Numbered from the stretch's first letter, positions 45,000 through 58,117 are shown. The stretch is DNA of 64,000 bases from Trifolium pratense (GCF_020283565.1 NC_060062.1:30440251-30504250), one strand, 5' to 3'. The notes: generated by a model not told the origin, from the letters alone. Made by a program: numbers and translations.

Positions 45000-45834
45000 A
45001 TGAGTATGACTATGGGTATGGGTAGGATCAATTTTCTCTAACTTTTTGGTAGGGAAGTTACATAACTTCCAAATAATCTCAACCATTTGATTAATTAGAT
45101 GCACCAGATCTTGCCACGTGTTAAACATTTTATTTTTAATTAAAAAACTCATATATCAGTGCAACACTTGAAAATCCATCGCCGTCCACCGTTATCTACC
45201 GGATCACCCACCGCCACCCACTATTATCCGTCGTACCTAGTCCACAGTCCATCGCCATTCACTGTTATCCGTCGTACGTCGTACGTCGTCCACCATCCAC
45301 AGTCGCCGTCCCTTCTCCGCTGCCGCGCACAATCAAACAAAAATTAAAACAAGCTTTGCAACAAAATCTTCTCTTTTGCTGTGTTATTTTTTTGAACCAG
45401 TCTTTTGCTGTGTTATTTCCAGAAGAAAAATAAAATTTGATTTAGAGTTTGACATGGATTGAATTGAATATCTGATTTTGATTTTCATTTGATGCAATTA
45501 GTGCTGATTTAGAGTTAAAAACAGATTTCTTCTTGCTGATGATTACCGGCATGTGGTGGCGGATCGGCGATGGTCGAAAACGGTGCGGCAAGGTAGAGCG
45601 CAGATCAACGTCGGGGCGACAGATTGGAAGAAGAAGCAGACGTGAGAGACTTCAGTTTGAACTTGTTCGTGCTAGTGTGATACAGTATCACGTTATTAAA
45701 AAATAAAAAAAAATAAAAAAAAATAAAAAAAAGTTATACACATGACTTAATCTGAACCATTAGACTGATCTGATGGACATAGTTGACCTAAAGGCAGGTG
45801 CCTTTCCCGCGCAAACGTCCGACAATATTGATCC
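45000..45834. other. Interval with possible foldback structure
   Basis: Bases 45180-45330 are C-rich (CACCGTTATCTACCGGATCA) and 45540-45640 G-rich with partly complementary content (GATTACCGGCATGTGGTGGC), between AT-rich arms carrying TAATCTCAACCATT and TAATCTGAACCATT. It could be a decayed MITE; ends not found. No gene. Confidence 0.35.
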
Positions 45835-45842
45835 GGTATGGG

Positions 45843-47682
45843 TAGGGGTGGACAACGGGCCGGTTTGGGTCGGTATGGGCCCAAAACCTCAAACCGGCCC
45901 AATCCACGGTTTGACTTATATAGACCATACCGACCCTAAACTGATATGCGGTTTGGGCGGGTCGGATTAACATGGGTTGCAGGTGATTACGGATGGGTAA
46001 CTCGGGTTACTGGACTGTCCATTTTCAGGCCCAATAACTGTTTTTTTGCCATGTCAAAAAAAAAATATTTTTTGCGCTATTTCTAATTTTTTTGCTAATG
46101 AATTATTTTAAAACTTTATCAACTCTTTCTTTTGGGCTATTGTGTATCTTTTTTAATGGGCTTTGAATATAAAATGATAAATTTCAATTTTATAAGAATT
46201 TGTATTAAAAAACTGAAACAATGTTAATTTAATTTTTCTTTATCTTTAAATTCAATAGTTTGTTTATTCTTCTTCTGATGCTTAGTTACATCCAGAATTT
46301 TAGTAAGGATAAATTCAACATAACACTTCACAACAATAAATCTGTAGATGCAACCTTTCCAACAAAAATAAATTACACAAATTAAAGGACCAAATCAAAA
46401 TAATTACAACACAACATCAAAAAAACATCAACCTAACTTTAATTTAACATAAACACCAAGTAGTAAATACACAATGAAATGAGATTTGAGACTAGCACAA
46501 GAACTTGAGAAGTATAGAGATCTTGTTGCTTCTGCAAAAGAGAAACAATGGTTAAGATATACATAGTTAACAAAATGATAAAATAAATCATAGGAGTTTA
46601 AAAAAATATGACTACCTATCGCAATATGCAAGTTCACATATATCCAACATTTAAAATATCATGATTACTACCCTTAATTTAATCTATTGCTGCTTGGTTA
46701 CAATATTATGAACACAACAACAAACTGTCAAATAACATAGCACTGCCGTATCATATAATTTATGTCAACACTAAGATTACATTTTTACACAACACCGAGA
46801 TTATAATTTGTGTAGATCTGAACATTAAAAAGGATAAATCAAAATGTTAGTCAAATACAAATAAGATTTGTAAACCATTTAAAGCTGGAATGAGATTAAA
46901 AAAACGCAATAAACAGACCAAACAGAGAAACATTATTATTACCTCTCACGTATCAACTTTCACCACAACTTGATTTTTCGAAATTCTCAATCCCTACTCA
47001 AAATAAACAAACATATTAGTGAAATAGAAACATAAAAACATTAGAAACAGACCCTAATCCAAAAACCCTAAAATTAGAAAAAAGCAAAATATATAGAAAA
47101 ATAAAAATAAAATTATAGACAAAGACAGAAGAAAAAAAGGATTGGAGTTTGAAACATTATCTTTGTTTTCTTGAACAGATGGTGAACGAACAAAGAGAGA
47201 AGAAAGACAGAAGAAATGATGAATGGACAAAGAGGTGAAGAAAATCGATGGTGAAAAGTACGCTGAAGAAAAACGAAAAATAGGTGAAAATTGGTTGATT
47301 AATGTTTGTGGGTTGTGATGAGGCGAGGAAGACAGAGGATCGACCATGAAGGCGGAGAAAACGCCATGAGATTAGGGAAGGGAGTGTGACGGCGGCTGTT
47401 AGAATGAGAGTGAGAGAAGAGCAAGTGAAAACCCTAGAAAATACCATGAGAATGAGTTTATACGCAGTCGTTTTGCTCTAATATAATAAAATATTAATTT
47501 ATTTCGGTTTGGTTCGGGTACCCGTGGATCGATTCTACTGAACCGAAACCGACCACCTAAGACCACATGAAACCGCTATTTGCACCCGTCAAACCGCGGG
47601 TCAGATTAAACCCGACCCGGTTCGGTTTTTTTTAGCGGTTTTTGGCGGTTTGGGCTGGGCCTTCGGGTTTTGTCCACCCCTA
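45843..47682. mobile_element. hAT-like non-autonomous element, 1.84 kb
   Basis: A perfect 8-bp target duplication GGTATGGG (45835-45842 and 47683-47690) flanks inverted ends TAGGGGTGGACAA / TTGTCCACCCCTA. Subterminal regions are dense in GGGCCGGTTTGGG- and CGGTTTGGGC-type blocks. The ~1.2-kb middle has only short Ser/Phe-rich frames (minus strand 47054-47447) and no hAT transposase. Confidence 0.88.
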
Positions 47683-47690
47683 GGTATGGG

Positions 47691-48604
47691 TATGGAAATG
47701 GATTTCATCGGAGTGAGTATAGCATATTGGAAGGGAATTGGATTGTGTGACCGTCCGATCAAAATCATGCGGTTCAGATTTTAAGATTATATTTTAATTG
47801 TTTTTAACTATAAAATTAGGTTAAAAATTTGGACCGTCTGATCTTAATCAAACGGAGCAGATATGATAAATTATAGTATAGTCACCTCTCTCCAACTGCA
47901 CAAAATCTGAATCCGAAAGGGTATAATGGGGAGATTAGTTTCTTTAAATTCATTCTTTTCTTTTTACAACATAAAATTTAGGGTGTGGGTTAATGGCAAA
48001 GAAGACCATCAAGATAAGATGTGTAGCTCAACTGGTTAAGCTAACTGAGGTAAGAGTTAAGGAGCTGGAGGTCCAGAGTTCAAATCCTGAAAAAAGAGAA
48101 GAAACTAGCATAACATTGTAATACTAACAATTAATATTGCTTATAAACAAAAAAAAAACACTTACAAATAAATTTTATATTTATATCTTATTTAGACTCG
48201 AACTCATAACATTTATTATGTAATTCTACCACTAGACTAAGTTGTTGAATTTTTTTTTGACGCACTAAGTTGTTGAATTTGTTTCTTTGAAAATGTTATT
48301 TTTTATATGTATTAAAAAATGCACAATTTCTATTTTTACAATATTTTTTCTTCTATTTTTATAAAAAAAAAAAAAAACTTTCCAATTTCTTTCTAGAATT
48401 GTTTTATTGTCAACAACTTTGAACAAGGATTAGTTCAAAGTCAATTTTTATAATTTCAAGTCAATAGCACATGTAGAGTATAATTTTAAGGTATGCAATT
48501 TAATTTTTTTATTATCAATATATAATTGGTACTTATTATGACTTAATTTTATATACACGCTAATTTTTATATTTAATTTATATATTAAATTATTAAATGT
48601 TATT
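47691..48604. other. AT-rich interval with a SINE-like element
   Basis: Contains the SINE-like unit at 48018-48157 (separate entry). Nothing else recognised. Confidence 0.4.
48018..48157 (+). mobile_element. tRNA-derived SINE, different family
   Basis: Box A-like TAGCTCAACTGGTTAAG and box B-like AGTTCAAATCCTG are present about 45 bp apart, followed by a non-tRNA body and an A(10) run. It lacks a CCA-ready acceptor stem pairing, so a functional tRNA is unlikely. Confidence 0.55.
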
Positions 48605-48850
48605 CCCTCCGTCTCAAAATTCTAGTCCTTTTAGAGTTTTGCACGCAGATTAAGAAATAATAAAGATTGATAAGTTAAGTTATTTTTGCTCTTACTTTAT
48701 CAAAAAGAGAACATTTATTTAATTAATGCTTTAGTTTTATTAAGGATGCAAATTGTAAAGTATCATTAACTGTGTTGATTTCTTAAAAGGACCAAAGATT
48801 TGAGACAAAACTAAAAAGCTAAAAAGACCAAAGATTTGGGACAAATGGAG
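48605..48850. mobile_element. Stowaway-like MITE with a doubled right end
   Basis: Left end CCCTCCGTCTCAAAATTC pairs with the right end GATTTGGGACAAATGGAG, followed by TA. The right inverted repeat motif AAAGGACCAAAGATTTG.GAC occurs twice (about 48788 and 48822), suggesting a local duplication. Confidence 0.6.
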
Positions 48851-49004
48851 TAAATTCATTTTTTTAATCTTTATTAAATGAGTGCTAAAACTATATAGTT
48901 GTTTTTTTTTTACATTTGAACTAAGGATCGAACTCGGGATCTCTAGCATATATACTATCTAAATCTCTGACTAATAAACCAAATTTAGTGACTTTAATAC
49001 TATA
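48851..49004. other. SINE remnant on the minus strand
   Basis: GATCGAACTCGGGATC (box B in reverse) and GACTAATAAACCAAATTTAG resemble the tRNA-derived SINEs near 14.6-17.4 kb. Heavily decayed. Confidence 0.35.
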
Positions 49005-49013
49005 TAGTTTTAA

Positions 49014-49722
49014 AGGTTATGCTAACATGTGCCCTAAGGGCACATTTTAAGGTGCATTTAATTAACTAATATCCCATTTAATTTACTTCAAAAATAGCAA
49101 TAATCAATTTTATTAATTAAAAGACATGGTTCACTATATTTATTACCCTTTTAAGAAAATTGCATAGACAAAATATAATACTTGCCTAATTACAAAAAAA
49201 ATAAATATATAATACTTGCCAAATACTTGATATGTATGATCACGCGTTTGGTCAAAATTTTTTTGCTACAAAACTTTTCTTTTTAAGTGAAAAACAAATT
49301 ATAGTAAGTATTATAAAATTCTAAAACATATTAGCAATTCAAAAGCTAAAATAGTACTAACAATCGTTACCATTACAACATAATACTATAATACTCGATT
49401 TTGTTCACAAAAAAAAAAAAAACACAAGTTAGTATAAATCAAGTATTACCTGGAGTACTATAAGCTCGATTGTTAACGAACCAAAAAAAAATTGGATGCA
49501 TATAATTATGGTCGTATTACCAAGCGCGTGATCATAAATCAAATTTGACAGCATATCATATTTTGCATTTTCAATTCTTTTAAATAGGTAATAAATATAG
49601 TGGACCATATTTTTTAATTAATAATGTTGATTATTGCTATTTTTGAAATAAATTATGTGGAATATTAGTTAATTAAATGCACCTTAAAATGTGTCCTTGG
49701 GACACATGCGTTAGCATTTGCC
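49014..49722. mobile_element. MULE-type MITE, copy 1 (709 bp)
   Basis: A perfect 9-bp target duplication TAGTTTTAA (49005-49013 and 49723-49731) flanks inverted ends of about 150 bp: AGGTTATGCTAACATGTGCC on the left, and TAGCATTTGCC closing the right. Shared arm blocks include TTTTAAGGTGCATTTAATTA and TATATTTATTACC. No coding capacity. A second copy is at 58118-59459. Confidence 0.88.
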
Positions 49723-49731
49723 TAGTTTTAA

Positions 49732-49945
49732 TTCTCGGTCTAGATTAATAAGCTTTCCTTCATTAAAAAGAAACCAAAGCAAGTAGGAAAAACTATGGGC
49801 AAGGTACACCAAACATATGAAATGAAAGTACACAATAACCCGTATTATGAAAATGATTTTTCTAATGTCTGAGATTTGATTTGAACATTAATCCACCAAT
49901 TAAAAGTACCTAAACTTTATTTTATGTACATAAAACTTCAATCCA
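49732..49945. other. Spacer between two MULE-type elements
   Basis: Nothing recognised. Confidence 0.4.
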
Positions 49946-51289
49946 TATAAAGTGGGCGGGTTCTAGCATGGGTAAGGGGGATAGGTCTCCCACCATGGGA
50001 AAGGAAAAAATGACCTGGTTTTGCAGGTTCAACAGGTAATACCAATATAATAATACTTTCAGCTATTTACACAATTGTCCCATATGCCATATTTATGAAA
50101 ACTGCCCATAATAACCTTAAATTTTAATTTAACCCCAAACAAAAAATCAAAAATATTTTTCTTTTTAATCAGATATATTTATTTTTTTTAATCAGATCTA
50201 TTTATTTTTTTTGACAGTTAATCAGATCTATTTATTAGCGACCATGTTTCATGTTTCCGTTTTTAAATTTTTTGCTAAAACTAGTTTATATATAATCAGA
50301 GTTAAATTTTATTCAATTTATGTACCAAAAAAAAAAATTATTCAATTTTGTCTGAAACAAAGGTTTTACCATTTTTTTGTAATCAGATCTAGTTTACATA
50401 TAATGAACTAAATTTGTACCCTTAAAAATATATTTTATTTGAAAGAAAAAAAAAACGGATAATTTATAAGTTAGTTTTTAGCTCATACATAATAAATTAG
50501 CAGATTAAATTTATATTGTACGCAAAATTAGTGATTGAGGTGGCTTATAAGCACCCTTTAACCTAAAAAGATATTATTAATTACTAATTAATTTTTCAAG
50601 TAAAATGTTAGGGACAGAATTGGAGGAAAAATTGATAATCAATCTATAAGATACTTGAAATAAAATTCGAAAAATAAGCCGTAAAAAAACTATAAGCTCT
50701 TTTTGAGAACTTGTAATCAAATGTGTTTGATTTGCTAAAAAACATGAGACTGGACAGGACAACTTTTGTTGTACGCTGTTTGATTTGAAACTAGTTATGG
50801 AACTAGACAAATTAGGTAGCAAGGGACAAGACAAAAACAAGATTTTTTTTCCTTTACTGAACCACGGGACAACTTTTTGTCCACAATACAACTATAAAAA
50901 ATACGAAAATACCCATTTTATTTTCGAATATAAAAATATTATCGTCCTATATCTCTCCGGTACAATTTTGTACTATCTTGTATTATTTTGTTCTGTACTG
51001 TACTGTTCTGTTCAGTCCTTGCTGTTTTACGAATCAAACGCACAGTTTTTTGCCCAAATGAGCTTATAAGATATAAGTTATAATCTAACTTATGTGTCTT
51101 CTCAAAGAGTGTCATACTCTTTCAAAATATATTATATGACAAATTTTACATTTTTAATTTTAACTGCAAAATTAATGTATCTTAATTATTCTTTTGTCCT
51201 AATTATAAGAAGAAAAAAAATACTTTTAGAATCATAAAAAGATTTGTTTTAAAAATAAAAAAGATTAACAAAAATACTAAATACATGAA

Positions 51290-51690
51290 AAATCGTATGA
51301 AAACAAGTCGATCACAATTCTCGAGTAGTCTTATACTTCTATTTGACCTAAAATCGTATGAGAGTGGGCTGCTAATTATCTTCGCGTAGTCTTTTACAAC
51401 TATTTGACCTAAAATCATATGAGAATGGGTCGAACAGTATCTTCGAATAGTCTTTAGGTTTGATTTGACCTAAAATCATTTGAGAATGGGTCGAACACTA
51501 TCTTCGGATAGTCGTTAGGTTTGATTTGGCCTAAAATTGTATAAGAACAAGTCGATCACAATTCTCGGGTAGTCCTTTACTACTATTTGATCTAGAATCG
51601 TATGAGAATGGGTCGAACACTATTTTCGGATAGTCTTTAGGTTTGATTTGATCTAAAACTATATGAGAATGGGTCGAACACTACATTCAG
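51290..51690. repeat. Minisatellite, period 60-62 bp, about 6.5 copies
   Basis: Each unit contains ATGAGAATGGGTCGAACA, CTTCGGATAGTCTTTAGG and TTGATTTGACCTAAAAT in order, with variant units carrying ACAAGTCGATCACAATTCTC. Units start near 51295, 51355, 51417, 51479, 51539, 51600 and 51660. Two unit types seem to alternate irregularly, suggesting higher-order structure. Confidence 0.85.
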
Positions 51691-53290
51691 TAATAGAGAA
51701 AACATCAATAATGTTACCACACCAAATATGTTATAAGTTAAAAATATAATTGATAATTGTCATTGCAAAATATTAATTTTTACTGTATGTTATATTTTAC
51801 ATCAATATATTATTTTACCGTGTCTTTATAATATTAATATTTAATTAAAAAAAAATCAATTTGTAATTTGAATATCCAAAAACAAATTCAAATTAAACCG
51901 CACAAAATATGATCGGATTGAATCGGAATTTTTTAATTAGCCATGTAAAACCGAACCGCAAGTAATTTTAAATTTGGATCGGATGAATTTTTACCTTAAA
52001 ACCGATCCAAACCGAAACCGCGTACACCATAACGTACTTATTAATCATTAACTGGACCGGGTTTGCTTTTCGGTTGGGTATATTTACTGGATAAACAATA
52101 TTTAATTTTCTGTGACACTATTTTGCACATGAATGATTGGTGGCTTGGTGTTCAGCATCTGCGATCTATATCTTGATGTCCAAAGTTCAATAGTCTCTAC
52201 CGACATTTTGCCTTTTATTTTCAATTTAAAAGACAAGGCTCAAATAGCGTTCAAATTTTTGGTGTAAATTTACAGATGTTAGAACTTTTCTCACACTACA
52301 TAAACTCAACATTCAACATTAATAACTAATCTTAATTTTTCATAAATTTAACATAATCAAGGATAGTTTTGAAAATAAAATGAATAAATGAGGATAATTA
52401 TGACATTTTAATTAAATACTCCCCCGTCCCTAATTAATTATTAATTATAAGCACTTTTTTAAAGATAAAATTTGTCCATAAATATAAGTTTATTTTCAAT
52501 TCCTTAGTCACATTTATTATTATTTTTCCAAATATAATCATACTTTACATTGAAATCCGAAAAATCAACTACAAATACATCTTTTCACCAAGGACAATTT
52601 AATAATTATAACACAAAAAAAAAACACATTTATTACACTACAAACTTTTCTTAATATGCTTGAGTATTAAATAGCTTATCTCTCCTCCCCCAAATCCTTC
52701 TAATTTGGGGGAGCAAAAAATGGATCTAGGAGGAATTTTACTCACCTTCTCTCCTATCCCCTCCTAAAAATTGAACCAAACGTAGAAAATTAAAAATCAT
52801 CTCTTACCTCCCTTCCCCTCCCTCCATTTACCTCGAATGGAACACACCAACAAACTGCAACTACATTTTACAAGCCTAGCAATGTGGAAGTGGCTAAAAT
52901 AAAGGAACTCATTAACCGGTGCAAAACAACAGCTATCATCTCCTAACAATTAGGACTAGTGACTCAGCAAAATAAAAACAGTAAACTTGACTAAATCTAC
53001 AGCTATGAACACCAACTATATGCTCCACTACTTATTCAACAGTTTCACCAGTATCCATGTTTGTGCCGAGTCGAAAAGTACGAATCCTCGAGTTGGCCAC
53101 CAAGAGAAACCTCCGCACTGTGATGGAGTTCTGATTGGTTGCAGAAGCTTCCAAAGTTCCCATTGGATTATAAACCTCTCCAAATTCACAATTTTGCTTT
53201 GGATTTTTACCAATTTCATATAATGATATCATATTGGTGCGTCATATATTTTCTCTCTTCAACACAAAATCACTTGCATCCATTGACAAC

Positions 53291-53884
53291 TAAGGGTGTG
53301 CATGGTTTGGAAACCACACCACACCTAATTGATGGTTTTGGTTCTAAACCAAAACCATTTCAATAACAAACCGGTTATTTGTTAAAACTAATTTGGATTT
53401 GGTTATTAACCGGATCTAACCAATTTATAACCGGTTTGTAATAAAATTTAAGTTATTCACATGATCCAATTTTAAATAGGTTTTTTACTTAAACTAATTT
53501 TTTTTTAATAGTTGATTAAAAAAATAGATTTATTAATTATTTAAAAAAAATAATTTTTCATTAATTTTATGATTGAATTGGTTTATAATCAACCCACAAA
53601 ATATTTTTTTAAACCCAAATTATTTTTTACTTAGCCGAAAACTTGTTTTTTATATTGTTTTAAAAAAAAGAATTTTAAAAAATTGAATATTGGGCCCGAA
53701 TTAGCTATTGGGCCTAAATTTTCAAACCAATTCCAAACCAAATTACAAAATGTGGTTATGGTTTATAATTGGTGTTTTTTTATTGGAGTGGTGTAGTTTT
53801 TTTTTAAATGGATTTTGTAAACTAAAATTAAATATGAATTGGTTAGTAATTTGATTAAGGATAGCCAAATTTTTTGCGACCCTG
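53291..53884. mobile_element. hAT-like element nested in the large MULE
   Basis: A perfect 8-bp target duplication TTGACAAC (53283-53290 and 53885-53892). Ends TAAGGGTGTGCATGG and, reversed, CAGGGTCGCA are imperfect inverted repeats. Subterminal GGTTTATAACCGGTT-like motifs are typical of such MITEs. No coding capacity. Confidence 0.78.
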
Positions 53885-54552
53885 TTGACAACAAGCAATA
53901 ATTACCATTTTTAAGAAGCATTTCAAATAAAAAAATCGTTTTGTTTTACAATTTCAAGCAACAACCACTGAAATCGTTCTGGTTCACAAATAGCAATTAA
54001 ACATCAGTATCAAGTTTACCTTGTAGTCTCCCAATTGACTCATATGCGTTTAAATCTCACTCTTGCAACCGTCGTTTGCATCGAAACAACCGACCCCTCC
54101 TCCGTCTTCTTTGAAACTGTCGATACCGCAACAAAGACATAGAAGGGTTTTTTTTTTTTTTTTGCATAGAAGAGCCGTTGAGAAAACATATGCTAAAAAG
54201 ATTAATCTTCATCACCTCTCAAGGTGGTTGATTTAAAATTAGGGATGGTGGAAACGATACAACACCCAAATATGTGTTCTGTGTTTTCTGTTTTATTTTA
54301 AAGATAATTGGGATGAAAGTAGAATAATAGAAAATATAAGGGTTATAATGGTCATGGACAAATTATAATTTCTCAAAAACAAGTGGGCCTTAATATAAAT
54401 TAAATTTTACCTGAGGAACACTGCACCCTCAGGTTGCCAGTAATCCATCCTATCCATTAATTATTTTATTAATAAATCATATGGTTAAAAAGTCCTTTCC
54501 CATGGTGGGAGACCTATCCCCCTTACCCATGCTAGACTCAGCCTATAAAGTG

Positions 54553-57046
54553 ACTAGCAAATATGATTATTTAAACTATATGTGGTATGTTTATATTGTT
54601 AGAAGGATCCATCAAAACATGACTCGTGTCTCTTCTCTAGGATAAGGTTGAAATGTCTAGTCAAACTCACTCGTGCACCATCTTTTGAATATTTAGAGAG
54701 TTGAGTGAATGAAAAAGGGACCAATCATTAATTAATGTGTGATGTAGAAAGCATACCATCACCATATGCATACAGTTGTCTCTATTGCTCTTTTCATTTC
54801 ACAATGCTTGCTTATTGAAGTTAGCTGGACCCCCTCATATCATCTCTAGTGAATGGATGGTCCATTTTAATCTTGGTCATAGGAAAATAAAATTAGAGAG
54901 AGAGAGAGAGGTTTTAATTGAAGAGGTTTGAATTGAAAATCAATTCAAAATGGAAGAAACAAGCATTTAAAATTTAAAGATTATTGCGATATAAGAGATC
55001 AAAATGAGTAAAAATTTAAACTAATTAAGCCATTGTATTTCAAGTGATTAATGAACTCCTAAAATAAATTATTTGAAAAAATTCAAATTTAATATGTGAT
55101 ACAAACAATTTTTAAACAAATTACTTTATCAGGTTTTACTTAGCCCACAAATTATTGTGGCCTCTTCATACACAAAAAATGAGAAAAAGTTTTCTTGAAG
55201 TTGGCTATTTATATGCTACAACTTATAAACTACATTGTCAGTGAATTTAAATGTTAATAAACCATTTTTTGACAAAATGCTATTAACTAATCATAAACAA
55301 ACTGTTAAGCTAAAAAATAAATGTCAAATTCTTTTTTAAGTAATTCAACTATTATGATTTAATTTACTGATATGAAAACTATTTATACAGTTGATGTTTA
55401 TGAATTAAATCACTTAGAAGCTCTTAGCTGAAAGTTTGAAAGATAATGCTTTGTGTTAAGTCAATTAAGTTTACATGGTTAATGAGCTTCTTTTAATATG
55501 ATATGTGCCATTAAAAAAAAATGTTTAAAAAACCTAAATTAAATTTTTGAGAGAAAGAATTTTTTATGAGACTATACTTAATTATCTCATATGGTTATAC
55601 ATTACTAGTTTTTTCCTTCAAATAAGAAGGTTAACACAAAAACAAATAATTATTTGTGTCAAATCACTTAGATATTCTTGTTATTATATTTCAAGATCTT
55701 TTACCAAAAAATTAAATTATGCAATTTCATAATTGAAAGTTGAAACTCTACGCTTCAAATAAAACTATAAAATTCAATCTATCGCTCTTCCAACATGCAA
55801 TGTACGAGCAATAATTCATGTACGGTTAGACTTTTATTTCAAAGAAAATTAAACACAATAATTTGGTCGTTGAGACTTGATTGAGAGTGGATAACCTTCA
55901 TGAATCTATGGCTTTCAAAATTATTAATAACTAAGAACTATACTCCATAATTTTTCCACAGCGAAACTTCGTTGTTATGTGATGATAAAATCCAATAATC
56001 AACTAGTATATATTACCGTAGAAATGACAAATGATTTCATTGTCTTCTTTATATACCCAATAAATAATTAATTGATTATGTCCCGATAGATTTCAAAAAC
56101 AAATTAGTTGTCTTGTTAACATCAATCACTCGTGGGAATGTTAATTGATAGATAGCTATATAGAGACTAGAGTATCGATTTTTCGGTCACATCTATATAA
56201 ATCTCACATTAATCTCACTTAGATTTTTCCGTCACAATCTACATGGTTAGGATTTGATTTTTTTTTTTTAATTGTTTAGTGGCTAGAATTTTATTCCTAA
56301 GAGGGTTAGATGGTACATTTCTAAGCATGCAAGTCACACAAATAGCATTAAAGAGGAGATTGTTGTAAAAGTTGAACCTAATCACAATAATAAATCACAT
56401 ATAAATTTAAATAATCCAATAAACATTAACGAGAATAAATTAAAATAGAGTTCATAAGAACTTATCTTCTAATTGCGGTAATTGATGTCGGCAACCGTGA
56501 AGTATGCAACCACGATATCACAAATGATGAACAACCTGCAAAATATCAAACCGTGGTACAATACCTGAGGCATGTTGATCGCACTGTCCTTAAGGATTTA
56601 TCCGCCTCATAAGCGCAAATCCCCCAGGATTCAACAGGTCCTTCTCAGATATAAATTATATCTGAGGTATCAGAACTAACAAGAATTATTAGACACTGGT
56701 GATTTAATCCAGGAAGATAACTCAATTTGTGAGGGAAGGTAATATTGATTTATATTTTAAAACTCTATGTGCTCAAAATATAAGCAGTATCCTATTTCTT
56801 TCTTCATCTCACGTCTATATATATTGTCATATATTTTCATCTCCTTCCAATTAAAACGGTTCAAGCTATTAATTAGGAATAAAGGGGTATAGATGCCAAA
56901 ATATAACGGTACTTGACCAAGTAATAAGCACATTTAACATATCATTAATCATAATAGTAATAGGATTAATTAATTCTTTTAAAACTATAAATACAATAAT
57001 ATTAAAATAACTTTAAAATAAATTATTTTGACAAAATAGACAACAA
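54553..57046. other. Long interval without a supported gene
   Basis: A (GA)n run lies near 54896-54911 and a perfect palindrome CTCAGATATA-AAT-TATATCTGAG at 56645-56667. Around 56480-56700 the sequence is less AT-rich and may be an exon or element fragment I do not recognise. Confidence 0.4.
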
Positions 57047-57051
57047 AGATT

Positions 57052-57407
57052 TGTTAAGAGTCTCACATCGGTTGAGAGATGGTCTGACTAAGTATTTATA
57101 TACTAGAGGCAATCATCACCTTACAAGCCGGTTTTGTAAGAATGAGTTAAGCCCAATACCCATTTTCAAGATGGTATCAGAGTCTCTCCACGATCCATTG
57201 GGCCACCTGTTATCTGGTTTCCGCTATCGAGTCACACACTTTTTATATCCACGCACCAAGCCCAATAGTGCTGAGCGTGAGGGGGTGTGTTAAGAGTCCA
57301 ACATCGGTTGAGAGATGGTCTGACTAAGTGTTTATATACTAGAGGCAATCCTCACCTTACAAGCCGATTTTGTAAGGATGAGTTAGACTCAATACCAATT
57401 TTTAAGA
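57052..57407 (+). mobile_element. TRIM (tiny LTR retrotransposon), 356 bp
   Basis: Two 120-bp direct LTRs (57052-57171 and 57288-57407) begin TGTTAAGAGTC and contain CATCGGTTGAGAGATGGTCT. The first is followed at once by the primer site TGGTATCAGAG, and the second is preceded by the purine tract GAGGGGG. A 5-bp target duplication AGATT (57047-57051 and 57408-57412) confirms both ends. Only 116 bp of interior and no coding sequence. Confidence 0.92.
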
Positions 57408-57619
57408 AGATTCTAAAGTTAATTAGGAGGAGTCGGAAAAAAAAAGAGTAGATTTTAAGAATTTGAAGATGAATTATTATTTGCAAGGTAATCGGTACAC
57501 GTAAAATAATTTTCATGTGGACAAGTTAGAAAAACTGATTTTATTTTTTTATTTTATAAGCAAAAAAAATGAATTATTAGGAGTATAAAGGGTACTCAAA
57601 TCCTTACGATTCATTATAA

Positions 57620-58083
57620 GTAACCTTTAATAACATTGTAAACAATCTAAGGGATTACTACACCAAATGGAATAAACAAAAGAAAGATTACAACCGGCAC
57701 TCCCTATAAACCAAAGCCAAGATATAAACTTAATTTGCTCTACTAAAGTTAACACATTTGCAATCTCGCATCTGATTAAAATGTTGTTCCTAAGACGCCA
57801 AATGCACCAAGAAGTTGCCAACCAAATTAAGGTCCCAAAGTACAAAAAATGCCTCGATAACATGCCGTAAGAAGTAAAACCAAGTCCCAACCATTTATAG
57901 ATACAATGCCACACTTGTTGTACAAAGCTGCAACTAAGAAAAACATGAGTAGCATCCTCGATAGATCTGAAACAAAAAACACAACAAAGATAATGAGGAT
58001 TTGTTATAATCCGCCTGCGTCGAAGTGTTGCGTGTGTTGGTAATTTATCAAGCAATAATCTCCACCCAAAAATAGACACCTTT
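57620..58083 (-). pseudogene. LINE ORF2 C-terminus (zinc-binding RVT domain), 3' part
   Basis: Encodes 'SIFGWRLLLDKLPTHATL', the Cys/His region 'LCCVFCFRSIEDATHVFLSCSF', 'WCIWRLRNNIL' and the terminal 'FVYSIWCSNPLDCL', the zf-RVT end of plant LINE ORF2. Its upstream half is at 62913-63570; the two were separated by a solo LTR inserted at the CCTTT target. Confidence 0.85.
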
Positions 58084-58117
58084 TGTAACGCCCAATTTTT
58101 TGGGGATATTTATTTTA

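Larger units (their letters stand above)
49955..54543. mobile_element. Large transposase-less MULE, 4.59 kb
   Basis: A perfect 9-bp target duplication TATAAAGTG (49946-49954 and 54544-54552) encloses inverted ends of about 55 bp; CTAGCATGGGTAAGGGGGAT is identical in both (the left in forward, the right in reverse). No frame over about 105 codons exists inside, so no transposase. It contains a 60-62-bp minisatellite (51290-51680), a nested hAT-like element (53291-53884) and repeat-like stretches with ATCGGATTGAATCGG. It is large for a non-autonomous element. Confidence 0.85.

Noticed and set aside
45773..45973. Opposed 61-65-codon frames
   Set aside because: Arise from GGGCCGGTTTGGG-type subterminal repeats of the hAT element.
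47054..47447. Two overlapping 96-97-codon minus-strand frames
   Set aside because: Hydrophobic/Ser-rich with no recognisable domain, and inside a hAT element; kept only as a possible captured segment.
48018..48100. Functional tRNA gene
   Set aside because: Box A and box B are present, but arms do not pair well and an A-rich tail follows, which fits a SINE better.
57051..57293. 80-codon frame at the TRIM
   Set aside because: Runs through LTR and primer site; TRIMs do not encode protein.
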